From the NCBI GenBank assembly GCA_947258695.1, contig CAMYJG010000006.1, positions 1 to 64,000 of the forward strand: a DNA stretch of 64,000 nucleotides, given 5' to 3'. Below, piece after piece: positions 1 to 8,270 of the stretch. Positions within the stretch are counted from its first letter, which is position 1. Every line of letters begins with the position of its first letter. Both the position numbers and the translations under genes were made by a program. The stretch comes from an uncultured Ectothiorhodospiraceae bacterium. GTDB taxonomy: Bacteria; Pseudomonadota; Gammaproteobacteria; UBA6429; Thiohalophilaceae. The notes under the pieces are model-generated. The model did not search any database. It had not been told where the DNA came from and worked only from the letters and a program-made list of their open reading frames with translations.

Positions 1-186
1 AGGCATAAGAGTAGATGTGCTATTTAAGGCGCCTATACCTACTGTTTCATATTGCCACGGACCATTGGGATTATTTGATGTCAAATAGTCTGTCTGACTA
101 TTATAAATAGATGTTGCTAAAACTATATTAGGGATAATTACTATCGATACAAATGTTAGTTTTATTACAAGCTTTATAAAGTTCAT
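1..186 (-). CDS. Secreted protein, 3' part outside the window
   Basis: An open frame starts at the ATG at 186 and runs off the left edge, giving 62 residues. The first 22 or so residues form a signal peptide (basic start, hydrophobic core, VLA cleavage-like end). The mature start contains an NPNGPWQY motif, which is typical of the N-terminal region of many exported bacterial proteins, including PEP-CTERM-type ones. A weak purine stretch lies upstream. The function cannot be told from this fragment. Real coding is likely because the signal peptide is well formed. Confidence 0.6.
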   Translation of the reverse strand, partial: MNFIKLVIKLTFVSIVIIPNIVLATSIYNSQTDYLTSNNPNGPWQYETVGIGALNSTSTLMP

Positions 187-239
187 TTTCCTACTCTTCC
201 AGTAATGATATTACAATATTGTAAATAAATTAAAATTAA

Positions 240-352
240 TTAATATGACCCGAATGGGTCATAGGGCGAACATAAACTGGATGTCTGCATTGGGTCGTTA
301 ACTGACATTAATATTAGCACTAATGATGCTATCAGACCTATTCCCATTAGAC
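240..352. repeat. Intergenic dispersed-repeat-like segment with hairpin
   Basis: A perfect 8-bp stem with a GAAT loop (244-251 with 256-263) is followed by a stretch reading GGGTCGTTAACTGACATTA (about 292-310). Segments of this kind recur between genes in many gammaproteobacterial genomes (from memory). No gene is seen in it. The hairpin lies upstream of the minus-strand gene at 186, so an operator role is possible but unsupported. Confidence 0.35.
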
Positions 353-385
353 GCAGCTGAGTATCAAAATTAAAACAGGATCATA

Positions 386-574
386 TTGAGCGTTTGTTTG
401 AGCACGATAAAGTGCGGAGCACCGTGCGAGTTCGCGAGTGCCTGTTTTTATTTTGATACGAGGGGATTGGAATTAACAATTCCAACAAGTCTTTGGGTGT
501 CTTTTTCTTTGGTTACTTTCTTTTGGACAAGCAAAAGAAAGTTACTTGCTGTCGGTCAACCACCGACGAAATAA
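386..574. repeat. Dispersed intergenic repeat with two hairpins
   Basis: This stretch holds an 8-bp stem with a 3-nt loop (467-474 with 478-485) and an 11-bp perfect stem with a 6-nt loop (515-525 with 532-542). The translated frame reads SLWVSFSLVTFFWTSKRK, a string often annotated as a spurious protein in unrelated gammaproteobacteria. That points to a repeated non-coding element rather than a gene. The rest of the 187-704 gap shows no coding potential. Confidence 0.5.
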
Positions 575-670
575 ACTTATATAAAAAGTAATATTCAGAC
601 GCAGCGTCGGGCTAATACCCTCTAATTTTAAATTCATAGAGGGGCACTACGAGTATGATCTACAAAATAG

Positions 671-692
671 ATTCCGGCTCGGAGTCCGGAAT
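671..692 (-). terminator. Hairpin after gltA, repeat-like
   Basis: Arms ATTCCGG (671-677) and CCGGAAT (686-692) form a 7-bp stem just downstream of the gltA stop. The following minus-strand bases are only weakly T-rich. The sequence looks like a common palindromic intergenic unit and may act as a weak terminator. Confidence 0.4.
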
Positions 693-704
693 GACGTTGG
701 AGTG

Positions 705-1862
705 TTACCGATCCTTTATAGGAACATATTGCCTTGTTGGCTCACCGGTATACACCTGGGTTGGACGGAATATACGGTTATCACTTAACTGTTCACGCCA
801 GTGCGCTAACCAACCGGCGGTGCGTGAGATAGCAAATATCGCGGTGAACTGATCTGCGGCTATACCCATTTCCTGGTAAAGAATACCTGAGTAAAAATCA
901 ACATTTGGAAACACACCTTTAGCTGCTAAACGATCTTCACAAATTTTCTCAACAGCTTTTGCGGTTTCAAACATCGGATTAATATCACCGCCACGGGCTT
1001 CGATAAATTCATCTACCAGTTTTTCTAAAATCGTGGCACGTGGATCTTTTGTTTTGTATTCACGATGTCCCATACCCCAGATGACTTCTTTATTTTTTAA
1101 CTTCTCATCAATATAGGCTTCTGCTTTATCTGGCGAACCGATTTCTTCAAGCATCTCGAGTACTTTTTGATTGGCACCACCATGTAAAGGACCAGACAAC
1201 GCACCAATCGCTGCGGCGATAACATTAAATGGGCTGGCCAGGGTTGAGGCATTTACTAATACGGAGAAAGTCGATGCGTTAATCGTATGTTCTGCGTGCA
1301 AGATTAAACAAACATCCATAATACGCGCCAACATTGGATCTGGTTCCTGACGCGTTAACATGTACAGAAAGTTTTCTGCATAAGATAAATCTTTACGCGG
1401 TTCAACCGGATCATAGCCGTTACGCACGTGTTGCCACATCGCGACCAGTGTTGCCATGCGTGACAGCATTTTTACCGTCATGTTGTGAATGTAATTTAAA
1501 TCACGGCATTCTTCGGCACCGGTTAGACATTCATTACCCGCGTAAAACATCCCCAAACTTGCTACGGCTGTTTGCAGCATGTCCATTGGGTGGCCGCTTT
1601 CGGGCAATGTTTTCATCAAATCACGAATATGATATTTAACGTGACGGTTTTCTTTTAATTGTTGTTCAAAGTCAGCTAACTCAGCAGAAGTGGGTAAACG
1701 TCCATCAAGTAATAACAGCGAAGTTTCTTCGAAGCTACTTTGCGCCGCAAGCTGCTCAATAGGATAACCACGATAGGCAAGTATGCCTTTTTCACCATCA
1801 ATATCAGAAATATTTGATTGAGTTGCGGGTACACCGGCTAAACCGGGAAGATATTCACTCAT
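705..1862 (-). CDS. gltA: Citrate synthase
   Basis: Condenses acetyl-CoA with oxaloacetate to citrate at the entry to the TCA cycle, in the cytoplasm. The 385-residue length fits the short citrate/methylcitrate synthase type rather than the roughly 430-residue E. coli GltA. Expected catalytic positions are present: His192 in AEHTINAS, His227 in GPLHGGAN, His266 in GMGHREYK and Asp322 in PNVDFYSG. It is transcribed away from erpA, with a terminator between them. Because short-form enzymes include methylcitrate synthases, strict substrate choice is not certain, but no prp genes are nearby. Confidence 0.93.
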   Translation of the reverse strand: MSEYLPGLAGVPATQSNISDIDGEKGILAYRGYPIEQLAAQSSFEETSLLLLDGRLPTSAELADFEQQLKENRHVKYHIRDLMKTLPESGHPMDMLQTAVASLGMFYAGNECLTGAEECRDLNYIHNMTVKMLSRMATLVAMWQHVRNGYDPVEPRKDLSYAENFLYMLTRQEPDPMLARIMDVCLILHAEHTINASTFSVLVNASTLASPFNVIAAAIGALSGPLHGGANQKVLEMLEEIGSPDKAEAYIDEKLKNKEVIWGMGHREYKTKDPRATILEKLVDEFIEARGGDINPMFETAKAVEKICEDRLAAKGVFPNVDFYSGILYQEMGIAADQFTAIFAISRTAGWLAHWREQLSDNRIFRPTQVYTGEPTRQYVPIKDR

Positions 1863-1977
1863 TACTGGCTCCGTTAAACCACAATTATTAATTAACGTTC
1901 ATCAAACCATTATTATATAAAACTTGTCTTACAGTTACTGTATTGACAAGGCTTTTATTATTCAGATTATCCGTAAT

Positions 1978-2013
1978 AAAAAAAGGTGGTTTAGCGCGTG
2001 CTTCACCACCTTT
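1978..2013 (-). terminator. Rho-independent terminator after erpA
   Basis: A 9-bp stem AAAGGTGGT/ACCACCTTT (1982-1990 with 2005-2013) is followed on the minus strand by a run of seven T (down to 1978). It separates erpA from gltA. Confidence 0.8.
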
Positions 2014-2032
2014 ACTACAGTATAGGAGATTT

Positions 2033-2386
2033 CTATATAGAAAAGGAAGAGCCGCAGCCACAGGTCGTGGTTGCATTGGGATTATTAATCACAAACATGG
2101 AGCCTTCAAGGCTGTCTTTAAAATCTACTTCAGCGCCTTCAAGGTATTGGTAGCTCATGGGGTCAACCACCACGGTCACACCATCATTTTCAACCGTCGT
2201 GTCACCATCTTGGATGTCTTCATCAAAAGTAAAGCCATACTGAAAACCTGAGCAACCGCCGCCAGTAACAAATACGCGTAATTTAAGGTTTGGATTACCT
2301 TCTTCCGCGATTAACTGCTTTACTTTATTAGCTGCATTATCGGTAAAAACCATACCGGTTTCAGTTACTGCTGCTGCACTACTCAT
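2033..2386 (-). CDS. erpA: Iron-sulfur cluster insertion protein ErpA
   Basis: A-type carrier that passes Fe-S clusters to apo-proteins, including the isoprenoid enzyme IspG in E. coli. The 117 residues cover the whole HesB/IscA fold. The three cluster-binding cysteines are Cys45 in GGCSGF and Cys109 and Cys111 in TCGCGSSF near the C-terminus. The sequence is closer to ErpA than to IscA because it ends in CGCGSSFSI and stands alone, without iscSU. It follows bactofilin by about 100 bp and ends at a strong terminator. Confidence 0.93.
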   Translation of the reverse strand: MSSAAAVTETGMVFTDNAANKVKQLIAEEGNPNLKLRVFVTGGGCSGFQYGFTFDEDIQDGDTTVENDGVTVVVDPMSYQYLEGAEVDFKDSLEGSMFVINNPNATTTCGCGSSFSI

Positions 2387-2489
2387 GGCTATTACTCCAC
2401 TTTCAATCTGTTCAAATTAAATATCGTTAAAAAAACAATTCTGGGCCGCCTATTATGCAATAACCCAGTAAAACAATCAAGATTAGGGC

Positions 2490-2897
2490 CTACGCTTCTT
2501 CAGTACTCTCTTCACTCACGCTAGGCTTATTCTTGTCTTCCTCGTGCATCAGTTTACCATTAACTTCTGCACCCATGGCCATTTCTATTAAACTGTAATA
2601 GACATTGCCGTGAACACGTGCCTGCGCCGCCAGTTCAACATGGCCACTTGCATGCAAATCGCCGATAATCGAGCCATTTACAACCACGTTAGGCACTTTT
2701 ACTTCACCTTCAATCGTACCACGTTCACTTAACGTTAACACCGAATCTTCCCCTTTTTCAGCAATAACGCTTCCTTTGACGGTGCCATCCACATGCAGAC
2801 CACCGCTAAAAATCACATCACCATGAATTTCCGTGTTCTGCCCAATCAACGAATCGATATGTGCAGTTTGTTTTGGTTTTTTACTCGGTCCCCACAT
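2490..2897 (-). CDS. Bactofilin family polymer-forming protein
   Basis: Bactofilins (DUF583) assemble into cytoplasmic, often membrane-associated filaments that position cell-wall or envelope machinery. This protein has a short basic tail, then a right-handed beta-helix of about 100 residues with repeated glycine/valine strands (HVDGTVKGSVIAE, TIEGEVKVPNVVVNGSIIGDL split by turns), and an acidic C-terminal tail. The start is the ATG at 2897, which has a GAGGAG ribosome site. A TTG 18 bases upstream is also in frame but less likely. The start overlaps the end of the DUF6776 gene by 17 bases, so the two are probably translationally coupled. Confidence 0.88.
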   Translation of the reverse strand: MWGPSKKPKQTAHIDSLIGQNTEIHGDVIFSGGLHVDGTVKGSVIAEKGEDSVLTLSERGTIEGEVKVPNVVVNGSIIGDLHASGHVELAAQARVHGNVYYSLIEMAMGAEVNGKLMHEEDKNKPSVSEESTEEA

Positions 2898-3615
2898 GGG
2901 CTTCTTTCTCCTCAATTGACCATTTTATTGTTTTTTCTATCATATCGCGTTGTCTGCCACGCGGTAATATTTGTACTTTGACACGAGATAATGAGAATCC
3001 TTCGGGGAATTCCACAATACCTTCAATATTCTGAAAATATTTAAAGCGGTAATTGATGTCTCGTTTCTTTCTGTTTGCGATAACATCTTTCAGCTCTAAT
3101 ACTTTTGGTTCGCCTTCCAGCAGGCCATCAAACCGCAGCTTTACCTTACCACTCACCAGGCGGCTATTTTTCAGCACCTGGGTCAACACCACTTTATAGC
3201 GATAACTGCGGGTGATGCCATTTTGCGATAAAAAAAAGTTCTGTAAATACAGCCCGGAGCTCGAATCTTTTGGTGAGACTATGCCGCGGTAAAACGCCAG
3301 CTCTTCTTTGTGCTCAAGCACTTCTGCCTGCAAAATCTTTAACGTGGTATCCAGCTCGTTATAGGCTTTTCGCTCAATTTGCGCGGCACGTTCCAGCACC
3401 GCTTTTTCTTCGCGCAATTGCTCGATTCTTTTTTCCAGGTGAACCTGGGTTTGCAACAAGCCTTCAATCTCGTTGCCCGCGTCCCGGCTATCGTAGCCAG
3501 CCAGGTAACGACCGTAATCGAATAATGTCCAACCACCAATCAATAATACAAATAAAACAATGACCCAGATAAATTTACTTTTCCAGGGTCGGTGTGCTTT
3601 TACAACTAAATTCAT
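2881..3615 (-). CDS. DUF6776 membrane-anchored coiled-coil protein
   Basis: A protein of 244 residues: a short basic N-terminus, one membrane segment (about 15-33), a coiled coil (about 50-105, rich in E, K, L), then a beta-rich periplasmic domain ending in basic residues. This matches the DUF6776 family, which is usually next to a bactofilin gene in gammaproteobacteria. It overlaps argC by one base upstream and bactofilin downstream. An inferred role is to link bactofilin filaments to the inner membrane or wall; no biochemical function is known to me. Confidence 0.75.
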   Translation of the reverse strand: MNLVVKAHRPWKSKFIWVIVLFVLLIGGWTLFDYGRYLAGYDSRDAGNEIEGLLQTQVHLEKRIEQLREEKAVLERAAQIERKAYNELDTTLKILQAEVLEHKEELAFYRGIVSPKDSSSGLYLQNFFLSQNGITRSYRYKVVLTQVLKNSRLVSGKVKLRFDGLLEGEPKVLELKDVIANRKKRDINYRFKYFQNIEGIVEFPEGFSLSRVKVQILPRGRQRDMIEKTIKWSIEEKEAHVGTE

Positions 3616-4655
3616 TAAGGCACCAACGCAATCGCCGTTAAACCGGCATTTTCTTTTAAGCCAAACATTATATTCATATTTTGCACGGCTTGACCCGCTG
3701 CACCTTTGACCAAGTTATCAATTACAGAAAGAATTACCACGGTATCTCCACCTTGTGGCACATGAATCGCGATACGGCAAAGATTTGCACCTTTCACTGA
3801 ACGTGTTTCAGGCAAACTGCCCGCTGGCATCACATCAACAAAGACTTCATCCGCATAGTGTTTTTCATACAGCGCTTGCAATTGCTCAGCCGTAATCGAT
3901 GCATCTTTTAAGCGGGAATAGCAAGTCGCTTCGATTCCCCGAATCATCGGCACCAGGTGCGGTACAAAGGTCAAACCCACTTCGGCTTTATTTGCTATGG
4001 CCAAACCCTGCTTGATTTCAGGTAAATGGCGGTGGCCCGCCACACCATAGGCTTTAAAACTTTCACTGCTTTCTGCCTGTAAGGCAGCCACGGAGGCCCC
4101 CCTACCGGCACCGCTGACGCCCGATTTAGCATCGGCAACTAAATGATCGGTTTCTACCAGTCCATTTTCAATCAGTGGTAAAAGCCCAAGTTGCACTGCC
4201 GTAGGATAACAACCTGGATTGGCAATCAGCCTGGCATTTTTAATTTCTGCCCGGTTCACTTCAGGTAAACCATAGACTGCCTGCTCAACCAAATCTGGGC
4301 AAGCGTGCTCCATGCCATACCATTTAGACCATTCCTGGATATCTTTAATCCTGAAATCGGCGGCAAGATCGATCACCTTAACACCCGCATCAACCAGTTC
4401 TTTGGCCATGGTCATGGCAATACCATTTGGAGTAGCAAAAAAGACCACGTCACAGTTGGTTAGCACCTTCATGTCAGGTTCGGAAAAAGCCAAATCAAGG
4501 TGACCACGTAAGTTGGGATACATCTCAGCAACAGGCAGGCCTTTTTCAGAACGCGAGGTAATCGCCTGAATTTCCACTTCCGGATGCGCTGCCAACAAAC
4601 GCAGTAATTCCACGCCTGTATAGCCTGTTCCACCTACAATGCCGACCTTAATCAT
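3615..4655 (-). CDS. argC: N-acetyl-gamma-glutamyl-phosphate reductase
   Basis: Reduces N-acetyl-glutamyl phosphate to the semialdehyde with NADPH, the third step of arginine synthesis, in the cytoplasm. The 346-residue protein starts with a Rossmann motif [12 protein letters not shown] (residues 5-16), has the catalytic Cys149 in NPGCYPT and the later conserved HRHLPEI segment. It is the first gene of a minus-strand run argC, DUF6776, bactofilin, erpA, as seen in other gammaproteobacteria. No other arginine gene is in the window. Confidence 0.95.
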   Translation of the reverse strand: MIKVGIVGGTGYTGVELLRLLAAHPEVEIQAITSRSEKGLPVAEMYPNLRGHLDLAFSEPDMKVLTNCDVVFFATPNGIAMTMAKELVDAGVKVIDLAADFRIKDIQEWSKWYGMEHACPDLVEQAVYGLPEVNRAEIKNARLIANPGCYPTAVQLGLLPLIENGLVETDHLVADAKSGVSGAGRGASVAALQAESSESFKAYGVAGHRHLPEIKQGLAIANKAEVGLTFVPHLVPMIRGIEATCYSRLKDASITAEQLQALYEKHYADEVFVDVMPAGSLPETRSVKGANLCRIAIHVPQGGDTVVILSVIDNLVKGAAGQAVQNMNIMFGLKENAGLTAIALVP

Positions 4656-4720
4656 GTTCCGTGCCTTACAACTTATATTAATAGAAGGCGTAATGATAAA
4701 GGATAAATGGCTGATACAAA

Positions 4721-4751
4721 AGAAAAAGCCCCGACCAAATGGCCGGGGCTT
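4721..4751 (-). terminator. Rho-independent terminator after the DsrE-porin operon
   Basis: An 11-bp stem with one A-C mismatch (4726-4736 with 4741-4751) and an AAAT loop is followed on the minus strand by TTTTTCT. It ends transcription 30 bases after the porin stop. Confidence 0.88.
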
Positions 4752-4781
4752 AATTTTGTTACCTACTAACTACAACAGCTT

Positions 4782-6173
4782 TTAGAATACAACCGTTGCT
4801 TGTACAGACAAACGGTCTTCAATTCCATTTAAGCCATTATGAAGGTTAGTAGTCATCGGCGTTAAAGGAGCACCTGCTGTAGATATAGGATCTTTAGGAG
4901 TTGCATCCCGCATAGCATAGTTCAAAGTCAATTTCGTTTTGCGGTTCAAGTGATACTGAACACCTAACGTTAGTGTTTTGAACTCTGCTGTTAATAACGC
5001 ATGAGTTGTTGAACGATTATATACATCATAGCGTGCATCTAATTCCCATTTTGTACCAGGAATATAGTACCCTACATCTAAATAGTAACCATCAGCTTCA
5101 CCATTAAGATCTTGTGTAGCAGCCACGGCGCCAATACCCAAGTTTGGTTTTTCAGGTCCCTGGAAGATCATTCCTTCACCAGTCATGTACTCTGCCGCAA
5201 TACGCCAGTTACCACCACGGTAACGTGCGCCAATACCTGAGCGTTTACGATCATATACAACTGCATTCGCAGTATCATCGTCTGTCAAATCAACTTTTCG
5301 TTTACCATTATGTGTCCAGGCAAACATTTTTAAGCCATGCGCCCATGGACCTTTACCACCAGCAATAAGCTTTTCTGAAGACCAATAAAGATATGTATCT
5401 TCACCATCAGCATGGCCACCTGTATTTAGACCATTACCATTACCTATCATAACTGCGTAACTGTGATCCCATCCACCAGATTTAAAGCTATCAAACACCT
5501 GGATACCAATATCACGCGCTGCACCAAAAGAATCCCAACTCGCTTCATTGGCAAAAAGAGGACCACCACCACTAGCACAACCAGCTGTGTCAGTATTATT
5601 AGCAGTAACTGTGCCACACGTTGGATTAACACCCGCAGTAAAACGCTCTAACATCATTTGATTTGATACATCTGTGAAGTTAATGTAATCAAAAGTAAAG
5701 ATACCCTGGAATACTTCTTCCGGACCCGGTGTTTTAAATAAACCCATACGAATACGAGCACCATCTATATGATTAAGTGTAATACTTGCATCAGTTAACA
5801 CAGCTGCTTGTTGTTGACCGAATTTGCCCCCATCAGTAATTGCATTTTGACCAAATTCAGCTAAAACAAAATAGTTAACATTACTATCTAATGGCAGCCC
5901 TGTACCACGAACACCAATACGTGCACGTTGTAATTGGAACTGGCTTTGCTTTTCTAAGTTTGGTCCAATTCGAGTAGGTTCTGCAGCAGTACTATCACTT
6001 GTATCTTTTTGATAAGTCGGTTGTAAGAAACCCCATACTTTAGCACGAGGTGCCGCTCCCTCACGTTCTGTACCTTGTAACATTAACCAGTTTACTGCGT
6101 TAGCTGTAGAAGCGAAGCCACCCAGCATTGCTGTAACTGTTGCAGCAAGTGCAACTTTTTTAAAATTCTTCAT
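4782..6173 (-). CDS. Porin, phosphate-selective porin O/P-like
   Basis: Outer-membrane beta-barrel of 463 residues. It has a clear signal peptide cut near ANA-V (residue 26), alternating strands throughout (for example RARIGVRGTGLP and ELDARYDVYNRS) and a terminal phenylalanine typical of BamA-inserted proteins. The overall pattern resembles OprO/OprP-type porins; the substrate cannot be told. It lies 35 bases after the secreted DsrE gene with its own AGGGGA ribosome site, so the two form one operon. That operon is divergent from an ECF sigma factor that may control it. A loop segment with two cysteines (around residues 181-195) could form a disulfide. Confidence 0.82.
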   Translation of the reverse strand: MKNFKKVALAATVTAMLGGFASTANAVNWLMLQGTEREGAAPRAKVWGFLQPTYQKDTSDSTAAEPTRIGPNLEKQSQFQLQRARIGVRGTGLPLDSNVNYFVLAEFGQNAITDGGKFGQQQAAVLTDASITLNHIDGARIRMGLFKTPGPEEVFQGIFTFDYINFTDVSNQMMLERFTAGVNPTCGTVTANNTDTAGCASGGGPLFANEASWDSFGAARDIGIQVFDSFKSGGWDHSYAVMIGNGNGLNTGGHADGEDTYLYWSSEKLIAGGKGPWAHGLKMFAWTHNGKRKVDLTDDDTANAVVYDRKRSGIGARYRGGNWRIAAEYMTGEGMIFQGPEKPNLGIGAVAATQDLNGEADGYYLDVGYYIPGTKWELDARYDVYNRSTTHALLTAEFKTLTLGVQYHLNRKTKLTLNYAMRDATPKDPISTAGAPLTPMTTNLHNGLNGIEDRLSVQATVVF

Positions 6174-6208
6174 TTTTATAATTCCCCTAAAACGTCTTAA
6201 ATTTTTTA

Positions 6209-6655
6209 TTAAGGTTTAACCAATGTATAACCTTTTTTTACCAAGTCGATAATACGTACCACACCCGCAGAAACAGTGACTGCTTTAGAGTTAAGTACTG
6301 GTGGCTTACCTAAAATTTTACCCATATTACGTGTTGTATTTGCACAAGCACTGAATGTAACACCGGCACCTGCTAAAGAGGCGATACGACCTTTATTTGT
6401 ATTCTCAGCAAATAACAAACGTAAACCCGGGCCAAAGGCAACGATTTCAATATCAACTGAATCCTGGCCGTAATGTTTAACCAGGTTATTAGCCACATTA
6501 AGCACTAATGTTTGTTTAAAAGGATTTGGATCACTGATTTGTAGAACAATTTTAGCGTCGGCTAAAGATTTATCTGCAGCAATCGCCTGGCCACCGATAA
6601 ACGGAGACGCCACTAATGCTAAAAGCGCAAACGCTTTTATGAGTTTTGACTTCAT
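6209..6655 (-). CDS. Secreted DsrE-like protein
   Basis: 148 residues with a signal peptide cut near AIA-A (26/27), so it is expected in the periplasm. The mature part has a DsrE/DsrF-type alpha/beta fold: an opening strand with a DPNPFKQTL segment, a middle IEIVAFGPGLRLL strand, and VTFSACANTTRNMG with Cys104 at the place of the usual DsrE-family cysteine. DsrE-type proteins often carry sulfur on such a cysteine; whether this one does is inference. Its C-terminal half lines up with the C-terminal domain of the anti-sigma protein encoded at 7498-8241. The ribosome site includes a run of seven G on the coding strand. Confidence 0.82.
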   Translation of the reverse strand: MKSKLIKAFALLALVASPFIGGQAIAADKSLADAKIVLQISDPNPFKQTLVLNVANNLVKHYGQDSVDIEIVAFGPGLRLLFAENTNKGRIASLAGAGVTFSACANTTRNMGKILGKPPVLNSKAVTVSAGVVRIIDLVKKGYTLVKP

Positions 6656-6754
6656 TTGATTCCCCCCCTCGAGGATTATGTAACAACGAGTTATCTCGCC
6701 TTGTAATATTTAGACTTGTTCTATTATTTTTATGTAAGAACGTGTCTTCAGATA

Positions 6755-6783
6755 TTAAGACGTAAAATACCGCATTTTATTCC
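6755..6783 (-). promoter_or_regulatory. Putative ECF-type promoter for the DsrE-porin operon
   Basis: On the minus strand, GGAATA (6783-6778) and CGTCTTAA (6762-6755) are separated by 15 bases, the layout of an ECF sigma -35/-10 pair. The same pair lies in front of the divergent sigma gene. The predicted leader is about 95 bases. No transcription start data exist here, so this is inference from the shared motif. Confidence 0.55.
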
Positions 6784-6872
6784 ATGAAAATAAAAAACTT
6801 TAAATAAAGCTATTATATAAGCATTTAATTAAATGCTTATTAAAAATAGGCATGCATATTTTTCAACAATTT

Positions 6873-6899
6873 GGAATATTTTTTAGTACTAATGCGTCT
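6873..6899 (+). promoter_or_regulatory. Putative ECF-type promoter for the sigma/anti-sigma operon
   Basis: GGAATA (6873-6878) and CGTCT (6895-6899) are 16 bases apart, matching the motif pair on the opposite strand in front of the DsrE gene. This suggests the sigma factor activates its own operon. The start codon lies 42 bases after the -10-like element. Confidence 0.55.
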
Positions 6900-6941
6900 G
6901 TTATAGTACGGACTCATTTTTTTGTTGTGAGTAGTTTTTAA

Positions 6942-7496
6942 ATGAATCCGTTTGACTTTATATGTCGTAGTCCAACGTTTAAAAAGCAGTTGGAAGAAAT
7001 GCGTCCTCGTTTATACAAGGTCGCATTTTCATGGTGTCATGCTGCAGACATCGCTGATGACCTGGTGCAAGACACCGTAATGAAAGCGATACGCAATGCA
7101 CATACATTACGAGATATACAAAAAATGAATAGTTGGTTATTTACTATTTTAGCTAATTGCTGGCGTGATTATTTAAGACAACAAAAACCAACAGATGATA
7201 TAGATGAGTGTATTTTTACGGATGATGATACACCTGAGTTCGCTCAAGAAAGGCAGAACATAACCGATATTGTTCAACAAGCTGTTGCTACCTTACCACA
7301 GGGGCAACGCCAGGTTTTATCACTTGTTGACCTGGAAGGTTTTTCATATGCCGAGGTTGCAGAAATTATTGGTATACCAACAGGTACAGTAATGAGCCGT
7401 TTAAACAGGGCAAGAAAAGCCTTAGCTGAACAGTTGTTGGAACTAAAAGAAAATTTTGCACTCTCACAAAGCGCGCAAATAAGGATTGTGAAATAA
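6942..7496 (+). CDS. ECF-type RNA polymerase sigma factor
   Basis: Directs RNA polymerase to a small set of promoters. The 184 residues contain a region 2 (about 16-82; DDLVQDTVMKA and MNSWLFTILANCWRDYLR) and a region 4 (about 107-165; TLPQGQRQVLSLVDLEGFSYAEVAEIIGIPTGTVMSRL), shown here only in pieces of the fold. No region 3 or extra domain is present. The stop is one base before the start of the anti-sigma gene, so the pair is co-transcribed and probably coupled. The short C-terminal tail after residue 165 is unremarkable. Confidence 0.92.
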   Translation: MNPFDFICRSPTFKKQLEEMRPRLYKVAFSWCHAADIADDLVQDTVMKAIRNAHTLRDIQKMNSWLFTILANCWRDYLRQQKPTDDIDECIFTDDDTPEFAQERQNITDIVQQAVATLPQGQRQVLSLVDLEGFSYAEVAEIIGIPTGTVMSRLNRARKALAEQLLELKENFALSQSAQIRIVK

Positions 7497-7497
7497 C

Positions 7498-8241
7498 ATG
7501 AATGACTATAACAATAAAAAATATTCAGATGAATATCTGAATGCATTCATTGATGATGAGTTAGATACGTCAGAAAAAACAGAAATTCTGTCTGAAGTTC
7601 GCCACGACTCTGAACTAAGTCAACGTGTTTGCCAGTTACAAAAACTACATAACCTGGTGCAACTTTCTTACGAAAGTATTGAAGTACCAGAGCGCCATAA
7701 AAATAAAAACAGTGCTGTTGCTAAAAGTCGCTTTAAGTGGTTAGCTGCTGCTTCTTTATTTTTAGCCATAGGTTCTCTAACCGGATGGGTATCACATCAA
7801 CAGTTTGGTACTACAAAAACCAGCTTAGCTGAAATTGCTCATGTTACGCAGTTAAAGCCTGCTGATGAAAAATCTGAACTGTGGAAAGTGATGTTACATG
7901 TCAGCACCGATGATCCAAACCGTTTAAATATTATTTTAAATGAAACAGAAGCATTACTAAAAAGTTATGCTGAATCATCCCGTAAACTTGAGTTAGAAAT
8001 TCTTACGAATAATAAAGGCATGACCTTAGTTACCGATAATGGGGAACCTTACTCCAAACGTTTACGGAAATTACAAAGTAAATATCAAAACCTGGTATTG
8101 ATGGCGTGTGGTGAAACATTAAAACGAATCAGTGCAACTCACAAGCAACTGCCGCTACTGCCAAAAACCAGTGTTGTATCTTCTGCTTTAAACCAGATTG
8201 TAAAACGCAAAAAAGAAGGCTGGACCTATATCCGGATTTAA
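7498..8241 (+). CDS. Membrane anti-sigma factor with a C-terminal DsrE-like domain
   Basis: 247 residues in three parts. Residues 1-60 look like an anti-sigma domain (FIDDELDTSEKTEIL, RHDSELSQRVC) but lack the full zinc H-C-C set. Residues 80-98 are one membrane segment. Residues 128-247 resemble a DsrE fold: WKVMLHVSTDDPNRL, then a middle strand LELEILTNN, then LVLMACGETLKR with Cys204, ending GWTYIRI. This domain would face the periplasm, so the protein could release the sigma factor when the DsrE domain changes state. The domain homology to the secreted protein at 6209-6655 is judged by eye. It could also be annotated simply as a hypothetical DsrE protein. Confidence 0.8.
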   Translation: MNDYNNKKYSDEYLNAFIDDELDTSEKTEILSEVRHDSELSQRVCQLQKLHNLVQLSYESIEVPERHKNKNSAVAKSRFKWLAAASLFLAIGSLTGWVSHQQFGTTKTSLAEIAHVTQLKPADEKSELWKVMLHVSTDDPNRLNIILNETEALLKSYAESSRKLELEILTNNKGMTLVTDNGEPYSKRLRKLQSKYQNLVLMACGETLKRISATHKQLPLLPKTSVVSSALNQIVKRKKEGWTYIRI

Positions 8242-8270
8242 ACCTTCGCCACTCCTATTCATCCCTTATT

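Noticed and set aside
386-574. 62-residue frame SLWVSFSLVTFFWTSKRK
   Set aside because: It matches a dispersed intergenic repeat that is often mis-annotated as a protein; no start context.
655-852. 65-residue frame on the plus strand
   Set aside because: It overlaps the gltA 3' end and includes the palindrome after gltA.
1334-1639. 101-residue plus-strand frame
   Set aside because: Shadow of gltA on the opposite strand.
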